Below the pieces are notes generated by a model, which was not told the DNA's origin, made no database searches, and saw only the letters and a list, made by a program, of their open reading frames with translations. A program made the position numbers and the translations under genes. A DNA stretch of 64,000 nt from NCBI GenBank assembly GCA_937930845.1, contig CALHBJ010000001.1:310001-374000 (forward strand), in the 5' to 3' direction. This document shows positions 35,632-44,738 of the stretch, piece by piece. The stretch is from an uncultured Rhizobiaceae group bacterium (GTDB lineage Bacteria > Pseudomonadota > Alphaproteobacteria > Rhizobiales > Rhizobiaceae). Position 1 is the stretch's first letter, and each line of letters begins with the position of its first letter.

Positions 35632-36042
35632 CTAGCGCGCTTTTTTGAATACACCGGTTCCTGTTGCAACCAATGTGCCCGCCTCGTCAATTACTTCACC
35701 CGCGGCATAGACGATAGATCGTCCCGCAAAGGTCACCCGGCCAACGGCATGGACCTTACCGGACGGCACACCGGCTAGGTAATTCACTGTCAGTGATACC
35801 GTAAAAACCTTTTGGCTTGCATCGGGCGACAGGGCACGGCTGGCGGAAAACCCACAGGCGGAATCCAATATCATCGAATAAATGCCGCCATGGAGACTGC
35901 CATGGCGGTTGGTGTGCCGGTCATCCATATCGAGATGGGTTTCTGTGCGGTCCGCATAGATGTGATTCACATAGCCCAGCGCGCGCTGGAGGCCGGTTTC
36001 ATCGGCAACAATCTGCTCTGGCTTTGGGGGTGATGCGCTCAC
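35632..36042 (-). CDS. PaaI-type hotdog thioesterase
   Basis: 136 residues of hotdog fold, with HGSLHGGIYSMILDSACGFSASRAL (the catalytic segment with the conserved GG and Asp) and TVSLTVNYLAG. Hydrolyses acyl- or aryl-CoA thioesters and typically guards CoA pools in degradation pathways. Start is GTG at 36042, two bases past the acyl-CoA dehydrogenase stop. It is the last gene of the operon running down from 42.5 kb. Confidence 0.88.
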   Translation of the reverse strand: MSASPPKPEQIVADETGLQRALGYVNHIYADRTETHLDMDDRHTNRHGSLHGGIYSMILDSACGFSASRALSPDASQKVFTVSLTVNYLAGVPSGKVHAVGRVTFAGRSIVYAAGEVIDEAGTLVATGTGVFKKAR

Positions 36043-36044
36043 GC

Positions 36045-37175
36045 TTAAGCTGCCTTGCCGAGCTTGATGATCCGCTCAAGATGATAATCAACATCGCCAA
36101 ACAGGTGATCGATCATGACAATGCGTTTTGCGTAATGGCCAACGGCATATTCCCACGTCATGCCAATGCCGCCATGCATCTGGATTGATTCCTCTGCGAT
36201 CATGCGACCGGAACGACCCACCAGATTTTTGAGCGCAGAAATGTGCCAGTCACGTTCCCCGGCGGTGGCGTCCAAGTGCCCGGCAGCATTGATGACGCCG
36301 GATCGGATTTGCTCGCGTTCGGTCATCATGTCAGCCATGCGGTGTTGCAGCGCCTGAAACTTGCCAATTGGCACACCAAATTGCTTGCGGGTTTTCAGAT
36401 ATTCCAGCGTCAGGTCAATTGCCGCGTCGATGGCACCCAATGCTTCCGCACACACGGCCAGTGTGCCGCGCGCGACCACGTCATGGACAATGGAAAGTCC
36501 CTGCCCCTTGGCACCAATCATTGCGTCAGCGGGAACGACCACGTCTTTCAAGGCAATTTCTGCTGCACGATACCCGTCGATGGTGGGATATCCCCGTCTG
36601 TGGACCCCATCCTGATCTGCAGGCACGAGGAACAATGTCACGTCTTCTTCGTTTGGCTGGTCACCTTCGATAAGCGCCGACACCACCAGGAAATCGGCAC
36701 TATCGCCGGAAATGACCACAGATTTGTTGCCGTTGAGAACATAGCCATCTGCCGTTGGTTTTGCCGTGGTGTGCACATGAGCCAGATCATATCTGCCGGT
36801 TGGTTCGCCATGGGCAAATGCCAGCAGGGTCTCTCCACCGATTACGGCTTCGACGATTTCCTTTTGACTATCACTGCCATGGGCAAGCGCCGTGCCACCC
36901 AGTAAATTTGCCAAAAATGGTTCGACCACAAGGCCCCTGCCGATTTCTTCAAACATCAGCGCGATGTCGAAACCTGTTCCACCAAAGCCACCATTTTCTT
37001 CTCTGAACAATGCGCCAATGAGACCAAGTTCGGCCATTTCGGCCCAGCTTTCGCGCGAAAATCCCAGCTCGGCAGCGGCATGTTCGTGGCGGGTATCGAT
37101 CGGGTATTGTTCGCGGACAAAACGGCCGGCCATATCAGCCAGCATTTGCCGTTCCTGGGTATGATTGAAATCCAT
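36045..37175 (-). CDS. Acyl-CoA dehydrogenase (shorter, alpha-subunit type)
   Basis: 376 residues with the acyl-CoA dehydrogenase fold: IGALFREENGGFGGTGFDIA, the mid-domain and C-terminal helices ending in IQMHGGIGMTWEYAVGHYAKR. Four-base gap from the preceding acyl-CoA dehydrogenase. Pairs of this sort (two ACADs of about 380-400 residues in an operon) often form heteromeric enzymes for steroid or branched acyl-CoAs. The catalytic-base Glu position could not be checked with certainty by eye, so this one may be the non-catalytic partner. Confidence 0.88.
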   Translation of the reverse strand: MDFNHTQERQMLADMAGRFVREQYPIDTRHEHAAAELGFSRESWAEMAELGLIGALFREENGGFGGTGFDIALMFEEIGRGLVVEPFLANLLGGTALAHGSDSQKEIVEAVIGGETLLAFAHGEPTGRYDLAHVHTTAKPTADGYVLNGNKSVVISGDSADFLVVSALIEGDQPNEEDVTLFLVPADQDGVHRRGYPTIDGYRAAEIALKDVVVPADAMIGAKGQGLSIVHDVVARGTLAVCAEALGAIDAAIDLTLEYLKTRKQFGVPIGKFQALQHRMADMMTEREQIRSGVINAAGHLDATAGERDWHISALKNLVGRSGRMIAEESIQMHGGIGMTWEYAVGHYAKRIVMIDHLFGDVDYHLERIIKLGKAA

Positions 37176-37179
37176 TGTC

Positions 37180-38376
37180 TTAAAGCCCCATCATCATTTT
37201 TGAAATAATGTTGCGCTGAACTTCGTTCGACCCACCATAGATTGAGGTTTTGCGGTGATTGAAATAATCCCCCGCAATCGGGTTGGCATAGTCGGGGCCG
37301 ATGGGCTCCTCATTATAGCCAGCATCCAAAGCTTCAGACACAAACGGCATGGCGTAGGGCCCAAGCGCACGGCGGGTCAGGTCGTTGATTGACTGGCGCA
37401 ACACGGTGCCTTTGACCTTGAGCATTGATGTCTCCGGCCCCGGAGGTGCGCCATCATTGTCCGCCTGGGTAATGCGCAAATTAGTGGTGCGCATGGCTGC
37501 CAGATCAATTTCGATTTCTGACAGGCGTGCGGCAAAAAACGGATCTTCCAGAAGTGGCTTGCCATCCTTTTGCTGGTCTTGCGCAATCTCACGTAAATAG
37601 GACAAACCGGCCATGGCGGCACCAACACCGGCAATGCCAGAGCGTTCGTGCACCAACAGATATTTGGCGTAGGTCCAGCCCTTGTTTTCCTCGCCCACCA
37701 AATTTTCCACCGGCACCCGCACATCTGTAAACCAGACTTCGTTCACCTCATGGGTGCCTTCCAACAAAATGATGGGGCGCACTTCAACGCCGGGCGTATC
37801 CATGTCGACCAGAATGAAGGAAATGCCTTCCTGGGGCTTGCCTTCTTTGTTGGTGCGCACGAGACAAAAAATCTTGTTCGCGTATTGACCAAGTGTGGTC
37901 CAGGTTTTCTGACCATTCAAAACATAATGGTCGCCATCGCGCTGCGCTGTCATTTTCAGAGAAGCAAGATCAGACCCTGCCCCCGGCTCCGAATAGCCCT
38001 GGCACCAAAAATCCTGGCCATCGGCGATGCGCGGCAAGTAATATTGTTGTTGTTCCGGTGATCCAAATGCCATCAACACGGGTGCCAGCATGTTCAGCCC
38101 GAACGGCACCTGACGCGGCCCGTTGGCGGCAGTCATTTCTTCATCAAAAATCGTACGTTCAATCGCATTCCACTCAAGACCGCCAAATGCCTTGGGCCAA
38201 TGGCCCGTAAGATATCCGGCGCTGTTGAGAATGGCGTGCCATTCCACCATGTCTTCTTTTGTGAGGCGCTTGTGGTGTTTCACCTTATCCGCCAGACGCT
38301 TGGGAAGTTTTTCTTCCATGAAGGCGCGGACTTCTTGCTGGAAGGCCAGTTCTTCGGCGGTGTAATTTAAATCCAT
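37180..38376 (-). CDS. Acyl-CoA dehydrogenase
   Basis: 398 residues from the ATG at 38376 (MDLNYTAEELAF), set by GAGGAAG seven bases upstream; the frame is open 29 codons further. The FAD/acyl site motifs CQGYSEPGAGSDLASLKM and WTTLGQYANKIFCLVRT are typical. The C-terminal GGSNEVQRNIISK carries the Glu position that serves as catalytic base in several long-chain ACADs. It desaturates an acyl-CoA at C2-C3, passing electrons to ETF. Cotranscribed with the SDR and phosphotransferase genes upstream. Confidence 0.92.
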   Translation of the reverse strand: MDLNYTAEELAFQQEVRAFMEEKLPKRLADKVKHHKRLTKEDMVEWHAILNSAGYLTGHWPKAFGGLEWNAIERTIFDEEMTAANGPRQVPFGLNMLAPVLMAFGSPEQQQYYLPRIADGQDFWCQGYSEPGAGSDLASLKMTAQRDGDHYVLNGQKTWTTLGQYANKIFCLVRTNKEGKPQEGISFILVDMDTPGVEVRPIILLEGTHEVNEVWFTDVRVPVENLVGEENKGWTYAKYLLVHERSGIAGVGAAMAGLSYLREIAQDQQKDGKPLLEDPFFAARLSEIEIDLAAMRTTNLRITQADNDGAPPGPETSMLKVKGTVLRQSINDLTRRALGPYAMPFVSEALDAGYNEEPIGPDYANPIAGDYFNHRKTSIYGGSNEVQRNIISKMMMGL

Positions 38377-38440
38377 TTTCTCACTTCCTCGTCTCGAATA
38401 GGCGACCGGACCCAATAGGCTCACGGGCAACGATAATAGT

Positions 38441-39232
38441 CTACATGGCGGACGTGCCGCCATCCAACGCGACCGCTTGTCCTGTCATGAATGAATTGCG
38501 CGGATCGCATATCCACAGCATGGACCGGGTGATTTCCTCAGGCTCTGCCAACCGCCGCATGGGAACGCCGCGGGTTAGAAAGTCTTCGGCTTCCTTGCCA
38601 CCGCCACTGGCAGCCAACAATCCGTCTTCCACCATGGGGGTGCGGGCAAAGGCCGGACAAATGGCATTAATGCGAATGCCACGCCGGGCATATTCCAGCG
38701 CCGCGGATTTGGTGAGGCCGACAACGCCAAATTTGGCCGCCGCATACATGCCAATAGTGGGCGCACCACCCAGGCCTGCAAGAGATGCCACGTTCAAAAT
38801 GCTGGACGTGCGCTGGTGTTCATCAAAACCCGCTTCCATGACGGGGATCTGATGTTTCATGCCATAGAATACGCCCATCAGGTCCACCTGAAGTGTCATC
38901 ATGGCCTGGGCGGAATCCACATCGGCAGTTTTTGCCGGATCGTGGCCAATTCCTGCATTGTTGATGGCCACATCCAGACGGCCATAGGTGTTCATGGCCA
39001 GATCAACAGTCTCCTTGCAATGGTCTTCTTCCGCGACACTTCCAACGAGTGTGGCCACATTGGCGCCGCGCTGCTTGAGCGATTTAGAAAGGGCGGACAG
39101 ACCTTCGCCATTATAGTCCGACAACACAAGATTGGCCCCCTGCTCCGCAAACAGGGCTGATGCAGATTTACCGAATCCACCGGCTGCACCGGTTATGAGG
39201 ATCGTCTGTCCGTCAAAAATCTTCTCACTCAT
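38441..39232 (-). CDS. SDR family oxidoreductase
   Basis: 263 residues. Rossmann TGAAGGFGKS, NNAG motif in VAINNAGIG, catalytic YAAAK (IGMYAAAKFGVVG) and the usual GQAVALDGGTSAM end. It is a classical SDR oxidising or reducing a hydroxyl or keto group in the acyl-CoA pathway. Three bases from the phosphotransferase gene, so in the operon. Confidence 0.9.
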   Translation of the reverse strand: MSEKIFDGQTILITGAAGGFGKSASALFAEQGANLVLSDYNGEGLSALSKSLKQRGANVATLVGSVAEEDHCKETVDLAMNTYGRLDVAINNAGIGHDPAKTADVDSAQAMMTLQVDLMGVFYGMKHQIPVMEAGFDEHQRTSSILNVASLAGLGGAPTIGMYAAAKFGVVGLTKSAALEYARRGIRINAICPAFARTPMVEDGLLAASGGGKEAEDFLTRGVPMRRLAEPEEITRSMLWICDPRNSFMTGQAVALDGGTSAM

Positions 39233-39235
39233 GGT

Positions 39236-40297
39236 TCAGCCTTTACTGTTGAGCTCTTTTAGCGCCGCCTGGGCCAACCAGGGAATGGCAGCCCCCATCT
39301 GTCGGGCACGCTCCGGGTTAGACGCATTGCCATCCAAGGCACGTTTGTAAACACCCTGCAAAATCGCCAGAAAACGAAACAGATTGTAGGCCACATAAAA
39401 TGACCAATTGCCAATTTCGCTGATGCCACGCCGTTCGCAATAGGTGCGCACATATTCGTCTTCAGTGGGGATGCCCAAGGCCTGTCGATCCAGCCCGGCA
39501 AGGCCGCGCGTGCCTTTGTCATTGGGCAAACGCCAATTCATGCACTGGTAAGAAAGATCGCCCATGGGATGGCCAAGGGTCGACAATTCCCAATCGAGCA
39601 CCCCAATGACCTCGTCGCGGTCCGGCGCGAAAATCATGTTGTCCAGCCGGTAGTCGCCATGGACGATGCTCAATTGCCCATCATCTTCGGGCATATTTGC
39701 CCGCAACCATGCAATGATGGTGTGGACATCCTCATTGCGCTCAACTTCTGATGCTTCATATTGCTTGGCCCAGCGCTCTGTCTGGCGTTCGAAATAATTT
39801 CCCGGTCGACCAAAAGTTTCCAGACCGACCGCGATTGGGTCCACATCGTGGAGCGCTGCCAAAGTTTGGTTCATGGCATCATAAATGCGCGAGCGGGCCG
39901 CATTGGCCTCTCCCCCTTCGCCCAATTCCGCCAGTGCCGGATCCCAGAATATCCGTCCCTCAAGATGCTCCATGACGAAAAACTGGCGGCCAATTGGGGA
40001 CGCATCCCCTTCCTGGGAAAGGGCCAACATTTTGGGCACAGGCACGGGCGTGTCGGCAAGTGCCTTCATGACACGGAATTCGCGGTCAACGGCATGGGCG
40101 GATTTCAACAATTCGCCCGGCGGTTTTGCGCGCAGGACATAAGCACCCGATTGGGCATCGATGCGATAGGTTGGATTGGATTGCCCATCGCCAAATTTCT
40201 GCAAGCCCTTGAAGCCTGAAAATCCGGCCACATGCTCTTCCAGCCAGGGAATGAGCACCTGTTCGTCGATGTAGTTCGGGTCGTGTGGGTCTGCCAT
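39236..40297 (-). CDS. Phosphotransferase family protein (APH fold), ACAD10/11-kinase-like
   Basis: 353 residues of the aminoglycoside-phosphotransferase/choline-kinase fold: YVLRAKPPG (ATP lysine region), IVHGDYRLDNMIF (catalytic loop Asp) and VLDWELSTLGHP (Mg-binding Asp). The PxxPYRID start and the neighbours match the kinases found beside acyl-CoA dehydrogenases; animal ACAD10/11 fuse the same kinase to an ACAD, and LvaA of Pseudomonas phosphorylates 4-hydroxyacyl-CoA. A role in 4-hydroxyacyl-CoA breakdown is a plausible inference. Aminoglycoside resistance is unlikely. Confidence 0.85.
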   Translation of the reverse strand: MADPHDPNYIDEQVLIPWLEEHVAGFSGFKGLQKFGDGQSNPTYRIDAQSGAYVLRAKPPGELLKSAHAVDREFRVMKALADTPVPVPKMLALSQEGDASPIGRQFFVMEHLEGRIFWDPALAELGEGGEANAARSRIYDAMNQTLAALHDVDPIAVGLETFGRPGNYFERQTERWAKQYEASEVERNEDVHTIIAWLRANMPEDDGQLSIVHGDYRLDNMIFAPDRDEVIGVLDWELSTLGHPMGDLSYQCMNWRLPNDKGTRGLAGLDRQALGIPTEDEYVRTYCERRGISEIGNWSFYVAYNLFRFLAILQGVYKRALDGNASNPERARQMGAAIPWLAQAALKELNSKG

Positions 40298-40303
40298 ATC
40301 CGA

Positions 40304-41212
40304 TCAGCTTCCAGCGGTTGCTTTTTGGACCATCTTCATCACGTGATCATTGCCTTGCAGCATTTCACGCGCCTGGGACATGTCAGTGATTTCGTCCCAA
40401 TGGCTTGCGATCATTTCCGGTGTCCGGTCAGGTTCACCAAAGAAAACGCCTTCGGCTTCCATCAGTTTGGCAATCGTGTATCCGCCCGCGCCAGCCAACA
40501 AAATATTGCGGCTGCCAGCTTCTTTGGATCCCAGATAGACCACGCCCGGCGTCACCCATTTGGGGTCCAGCAAGCTTAGCGCTTCTGGTGGGATCACGTC
40601 TTCGGTCATGCGGGTTGCGGCAGTTGGGGAAATGCAATTGACGTGAATATTGTTCTTGGCCCCTTCAATGTGCAGCGTGTTCATGAGGCCCCAAACGCCG
40701 GTTTTGGCCGCGCCATAATTGGCCTGACCGAAATTGCCGTAAATTCCCGATGTGGAAGTGGTCATAACGATGCGGCCATAATTTTGGGCCTTCATCTGGT
40801 TCCAGACCGCCATGCAGCAATTGGCGGTGCCTTTAAGATGGACGGCGACAACCGCATCCCATTCTTCCTCGGACATTTTGCCAAAGCTGCGGTCGCGCAG
40901 GATTCCTGCATTGTTGATCAGCACATCGATGCGGCCAAATTCGTCCATGGTGTTGGCCACCATGGCATCAACCTGGGCGCGGTCCGCCACATTGGCGCCA
41001 TTGGCCATGGCTTCGCCGCCATTTTCCATAATCTCGCTGACAACGGCTTCGGCGGCTGCGCTTGATCCCCCAGTGCCGTCCCGCGCACCGCCAAAATCAT
41101 TGACCACGACCCGCGCGCCACGCGCTGCAAATGCAAGCGCATGGGCTTTCCCCAGTCCATTGCCTGCCCCTGTGACGATCACAACCTGGTCGTCAAACCT
41201 GATTTCACTCAT
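40304..41212 (-). CDS. SDR, peroxisomal multifunctional enzyme 2-like hydroxyacyl-CoA dehydrogenase
   Basis: 302 residues. The long NAD-binding loop VVVNDFGGARDGTGGSSAAAE and the NFGQANYGAAKTGVWGLMN motif with the catalytic Tyr-x3-Lys are typical of the dehydrogenase domain of MFE-2/HSD17B4. Such enzymes act on (3R)-hydroxyacyl-CoA or steroid-type substrates. A strong GAGGGG lies eight bases before the ATG, within the end of the MaoC gene. The next gene is the MaoC hydratase that would make its substrate. Confidence 0.9.
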   Translation of the reverse strand: MSEIRFDDQVVIVTGAGNGLGKAHALAFAARGARVVVNDFGGARDGTGGSSAAAEAVVSEIMENGGEAMANGANVADRAQVDAMVANTMDEFGRIDVLINNAGILRDRSFGKMSEEEWDAVVAVHLKGTANCCMAVWNQMKAQNYGRIVMTTSTSGIYGNFGQANYGAAKTGVWGLMNTLHIEGAKNNIHVNCISPTAATRMTEDVIPPEALSLLDPKWVTPGVVYLGSKEAGSRNILLAGAGGYTIAKLMEAEGVFFGEPDRTPEMIASHWDEITDMSQAREMLQGNDHVMKMVQKATAGS

Positions 41213-41215
41213 GAA

Positions 41216-41692
41216 TTATTCCCCTCTATCAAGCTCGATATATCCGAGCCATTCGGCCGACAATGCTGGTCGGCTCTCACCTTCAATTTCAATGGTCACG
41301 CCGCGGGTGATCAAAATGTTCTTCGGGGTTTTTTCATCAACCGCACGGGTGATAAATTTGGCACGCACCCGTGCACCTGCCCGGACAGGCGAGGTGAAGC
41401 GAACTTTGTTAAACCCGTAATTGATCGCCATTTTGGTTCCCTCAATGGCGTGTTCACTGTCATAGCCCATGGCAGACAACATGGAGAGTGACAGGAAGCC
41501 GTGGGCAATTGTGCTGCCAAAGGGGGTTTCGGCTGCTTTTTCGCGATCAACGTGAATGAACTGCCAGTCTTCCGTCACATCGGCAAAATTGTCGATGCGC
41601 GACTGATCCAGTTCAAACCATCGCGAAAAACGAGGCTCTCCACCGACCTGGGATTTCAGTTCTTCAAGGCTGATTGTGGGACGATCATTCAT
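41216..41692 (-). CDS. MaoC-type (R)-specific enoyl-CoA hydratase
   Basis: 158 residues from the ATG at 41692 (NDRPTISLEEL). Hotdog hydratase motif DVTEDWQFIHVDREKA with the catalytic Asp and His, then GSTIAHGFLSLSML. Hydrates a trans-2-enoyl-CoA to the (3R)-hydroxyacyl-CoA. The upstream-open frame includes part of the neighbouring SDR gene and was not used. Three bases separate it from the next SDR. Confidence 0.92.
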   Translation of the reverse strand: MNDRPTISLEELKSQVGGEPRFSRWFELDQSRIDNFADVTEDWQFIHVDREKAAETPFGSTIAHGFLSLSMLSAMGYDSEHAIEGTKMAINYGFNKVRFTSPVRAGARVRAKFITRAVDEKTPKNILITRGVTIEIEGESRPALSAEWLGYIELDRGE

Positions 41693-41720
41693 TGTCGCAT
41701 CTTTCCTGTTCGTGTGCAGC

Positions 41721-42548
41721 CTATCCCATGTCCGGGAACAGGCTGGCATTTCCGGTATCCACCACATAGCCCCCGTCGAGAGGCAATATTGTGCCCGTCA
41801 CATATGACCCGCCGTAACCACACAGGAAAAGCGTGGCGGCGGCAATATCCTGCGTCCGACCAATGCGCCCCATGGGATTCATGGCAGCCGTATTTTGTGC
41901 GCCTTCCTGGCTGGCAGTTGCAAATGCGGTCATGCGGCTGGGGAACGGGCCGGGTGCGAAGGCATTTACGGTTATGCGTCTACTGGTGAATTCATTGGCC
42001 AAAATCTTCGTCAAATGGATCACAGCCGCTTTGGAGACCGAATAGGAATATGCCCCTTCGGCAATTGGTACGATGCCCATCACAGAGGCGATATTGATCA
42101 CCCGCGCCGGATCGTCGTCGGTGGCGGCGGCTTCCAACAGGAGCGTGAGGTCGCGGGTCAGCTCAAACATGGCCGACACATTGACGCTCATGATTTTGTC
42201 CCAGGCCGAGCGTGGGAAGGTTTCAAAATCCTCACCCCAGGTCGCGCCTGCATTATTGGCGAGAATATGCAATTTATCCGTTTTTGCTGCCACTGCCTGC
42301 GCCAGCTCTTTGACGCCTGCCTCACTGGCAACATCAGCCCCAAGACCTATGGCGCTGCCCGGCGCATCCAGCGCGTTTAGTTCCCTGGCGACCGCTTCGC
42401 AGGCATCTGCTTTACGTGAAGCAATGATGACATGGGCACCGGCCATGACGAGAGCATGGGCCATCATTTTGCCAATACCGGTCGCGCCGCCAGTAACCAG
42501 CGCGGTTTTGCCGTGAAGACCAAACAGCCCTTCGTAAAACGTGTCCAC
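41721..42548 (-). CDS. SDR family oxidoreductase (RhlG-like)
   Basis: 275 residues from a GTG at 42548 with GGGAGGG nine bases upstream. TGGATGIGKM cofactor loop, ANNAGATWG, and catalytic YSYSVSKAAVIHL. Resembles RhlG/3-oxoacyl-reductase type SDRs. First gene of the minus-strand operon (42548 to 35632); the promoter must share the 200-base interval with the TetR gene. Confidence 0.9.
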   Translation of the reverse strand: MDTFYEGLFGLHGKTALVTGGATGIGKMMAHALVMAGAHVIIASRKADACEAVARELNALDAPGSAIGLGADVASEAGVKELAQAVAAKTDKLHILANNAGATWGEDFETFPRSAWDKIMSVNVSAMFELTRDLTLLLEAAATDDDPARVINIASVMGIVPIAEGAYSYSVSKAAVIHLTKILANEFTSRRITVNAFAPGPFPSRMTAFATASQEGAQNTAAMNPMGRIGRTQDIAAATLFLCGYGGSYVTGTILPLDGGYVVDTGNASLFPDMG

Positions 42549-42691
42549 CTATTGACCCTCCCCGCGTGTCGATCTGTTCCCGCTGCGCATTGACCGGGTC
42601 AACCACATTGGCCAACCACCGTATTTTTTGCTCAACAATGTTGTGCGTCCGCATTAAAAGAATCAGCCTAAAGCCGGTTTGGGACATTGAC

Positions 42692-42711
42692 AACATACTC
42701 GGTAGTATGTT
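42692..42711. promoter_or_regulatory. TetR-type operator, inverted repeat with 8-base arms
   Basis: AACATACT CGGT AGTATGTT: perfect 8-base arms around a 4-base spacer, in the interval between the divergent SDR operon (GTG 42548) and the TetR gene (ATG 42752). Such palindromes are typical TetR autoregulatory operators. It probably controls both directions. Confidence 0.65.
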
Positions 42712-42751
42712 CCCATTTTATCGATTGGGGCAACGGCTAATTTGGAACCTG

Positions 42752-43495
42752 ATGGTGCAGGCTGCACAAAATCGCATCGCAAATGCTGCATCTTCTCTCG
42801 AGGCGTCGCTTCGGGTGCGCAAGAATGATGAGCCATCACAAAAATCCGGCGCCAATTCACGGCAGGAAATTCTGCGCGCCGCCGCGCGCTGTTTCATGCA
42901 GCACGGCTTTGCGGCTGCAAGCATTGACGATGTGGCCCGCGAGCTTGGCGCGACCAAGGGGATGATCTACCACCATTTCCGGTCCAAGACTGATTTGTTC
43001 TTTGAAGTTTATCGCCAGGGCATGGCCATCAACTTTGCAGCCATTCGCCCCCACAGCGAAGGGGAGAGCAATGCATTGGACCGCCTCACGCTTATGGGAT
43101 TGGCGCATACCATCGCATTGCTGGAGGAGCAGGCTTTTCAACGGGTTCTGGCCCAGGGCGTCGCCATGCACCAGCAGGGATCGACCACGGCCGCGCAACG
43201 TGAGGCACTGGTGGAACTGATCGACAGCCGCAACAGCTATGAAACCATGTTCCGTTCGACCATTGAGGCTGCAACAAAAGAAGCCGGGTTGTCGGTCAAC
43301 GACCTGTCGATTGCATCAAAGAGCTTTCTTGCGGTGCTCAACAGTACTGTGTTCTGGTACTCACCGCGCCAGGACAACCCGAAGGCAGAGCGTGCGACCC
43401 TGGCCTTCGAACTCGTTTCCTACGCCTTAAAAGGGCTTGGGACCACCATGCCGGAAGCGGCGAATGAATTTTTGGAGCAGTATGAAAATGGCTGA
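42752..43495 (+). CDS. TetR family transcriptional regulator
   Basis: 247 residues from the ATG at 42752 ([11 protein letters not shown]); the frame is open upstream but there the codons cover the operator. Helix-turn-helix [43 protein letters not shown] is the TetR signature. The C-terminal ligand domain is of the acyl-CoA-pathway type (similar to FadR/PaaR TetRs). Probably a repressor of the divergent operons, released by an acyl-CoA. The last 14 bases overlap the start of the next ACAD gene. Confidence 0.9.
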   Translation: MVQAAQNRIANAASSLEASLRVRKNDEPSQKSGANSRQEILRAAARCFMQHGFAAASIDDVARELGATKGMIYHHFRSKTDLFFEVYRQGMAINFAAIRPHSEGESNALDRLTLMGLAHTIALLEEQAFQRVLAQGVAMHQQGSTTAAQREALVELIDSRNSYETMFRSTIEAATKEAGLSVNDLSIASKSFLAVLNSTVFWYSPRQDNPKAERATLAFELVSYALKGLGTTMPEAANEFLEQYENG

Positions 43496-44735
43496 TAGCG
43501 TTATGGACCTTGGTGTCTCAAGAAAGGTTTCGGACTTGCGCGACAGGGTTGCCGAAATGATCCGCGATGAAGTCATGCCGGTGGATGAAGAATTTCTGGC
43601 AGAGGTTAATGTAGGCGACCGCTGGTCCCTCACCCCGCGCCAGCAAGAGATTCTGGCAAAGCTGAAAGGCGAAGCCAAGAAGCGCGGATTGTGGAATTTC
43701 TGGCTCACGGATTCCGACAGCGGTTACGGCTTGACCACCGTTGAATATGCCTATCTGGCCGAGGAAATGGGCAAGGCTCATCTGGGGGCGGAAACATTTA
43801 ACTGTTCAGCACCAGACACCGGAAATATGGAAGTATTCGAGCGCTATGGCACGGCGGAAATGAAAGAGCGTTGGCTGAAGCCGCTGCTCGAAGGCGAAAT
43901 CCGTTCCGCCTATGCCATGACCGAGCCGGATGTGGCGTCTTCCGATGCCACGAATATCAACATGTCATGTGTGCGCGATGGAGACGAATACGTACTCAAT
44001 GGTGAAAAGCACTGGATTTCAGGCGCAGGCGACCCGCGCTGCAAGGTCTATATCACCATGGTGAAAACCGGCACGGATGATGACCCCAAGCACAAGCAAC
44101 ATTCCATGATTGTTGTGCCCGCCGATGCGCCTGGCATTGAGATTTTACGTCCCATGCAGGTGTTTTCCATGGATGATGCCCCCCATGGCCATATGCATAT
44201 GCGATTTACCGATGTGCGCGTCCCCGCAGACAGCATTTTGCTGGGAGAAGGCCGCGGGTTTGAAATTGCTCAAGGACGCCTTGGGCCAGGTCGTATTCAC
44301 CATTGCATGCGTGCCATTGGTCAGGCTGAACTGGCGCTCGAACTGATGTGCAAACGCTCGGTCCAGCGCGAAGCCTTCGGCAAGCCGCTGGCTCAGCTCG
44401 GGGCGAATTTCGATATTATCGCCGATGCCCGTATGGAAATAGAACAGGCCCGCCTGCTTTGCCTGAAAGCGGCGTGGATGATGGATCAGGGCGATGCCCG
44501 CGCGGCGGCTCCGTGGATTTCACAGATCAAAGTTGCAGCCCCACTTGTGGCACTGAAAGTAACTGATGATGCCATGCAGATGCATGGCGGCGTGGGCATT
44601 TCGCAAGATACACCACTGGCACGCCAATGGATGCACCTGCGCACCCTGCGCTTTGCCGATGGCCCTGATGCCGTTCACCGCCGACAGGTGGCGCGTGTTG
44701 AACTGAAAAAATACACTCAAATGAAGATGGGCTGA
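43482..44735 (+). CDS. Acyl-CoA dehydrogenase, ACAD11-like/FadE-type
   Basis: About 417 residues. Start taken at ATG 43482 behind GGAG; ATG 43488 is nearly as good. [19 protein letters not shown] and [19 protein letters not shown] are the FAD and acyl site strands, and [37 protein letters not shown] is the C-terminal motif typical of the ACAD10/11 branch. Third ACAD of the locus. It overlaps the TetR stop and is followed three bases later by an oxidoreductase. Confidence 0.92.
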   Translation: MKMADSVMDLGVSRKVSDLRDRVAEMIRDEVMPVDEEFLAEVNVGDRWSLTPRQQEILAKLKGEAKKRGLWNFWLTDSDSGYGLTTVEYAYLAEEMGKAHLGAETFNCSAPDTGNMEVFERYGTAEMKERWLKPLLEGEIRSAYAMTEPDVASSDATNINMSCVRDGDEYVLNGEKHWISGAGDPRCKVYITMVKTGTDDDPKHKQHSMIVVPADAPGIEILRPMQVFSMDDAPHGHMHMRFTDVRVPADSILLGEGRGFEIAQGRLGPGRIHHCMRAIGQAELALELMCKRSVQREAFGKPLAQLGANFDIIADARMEIEQARLLCLKAAWMMDQGDARAAAPWISQIKVAAPLVALKVTDDAMQMHGGVGISQDTPLARQWMHLRTLRFADGPDAVHRRQVARVELKKYTQMKMG

Positions 44736-44738
44736 CCG

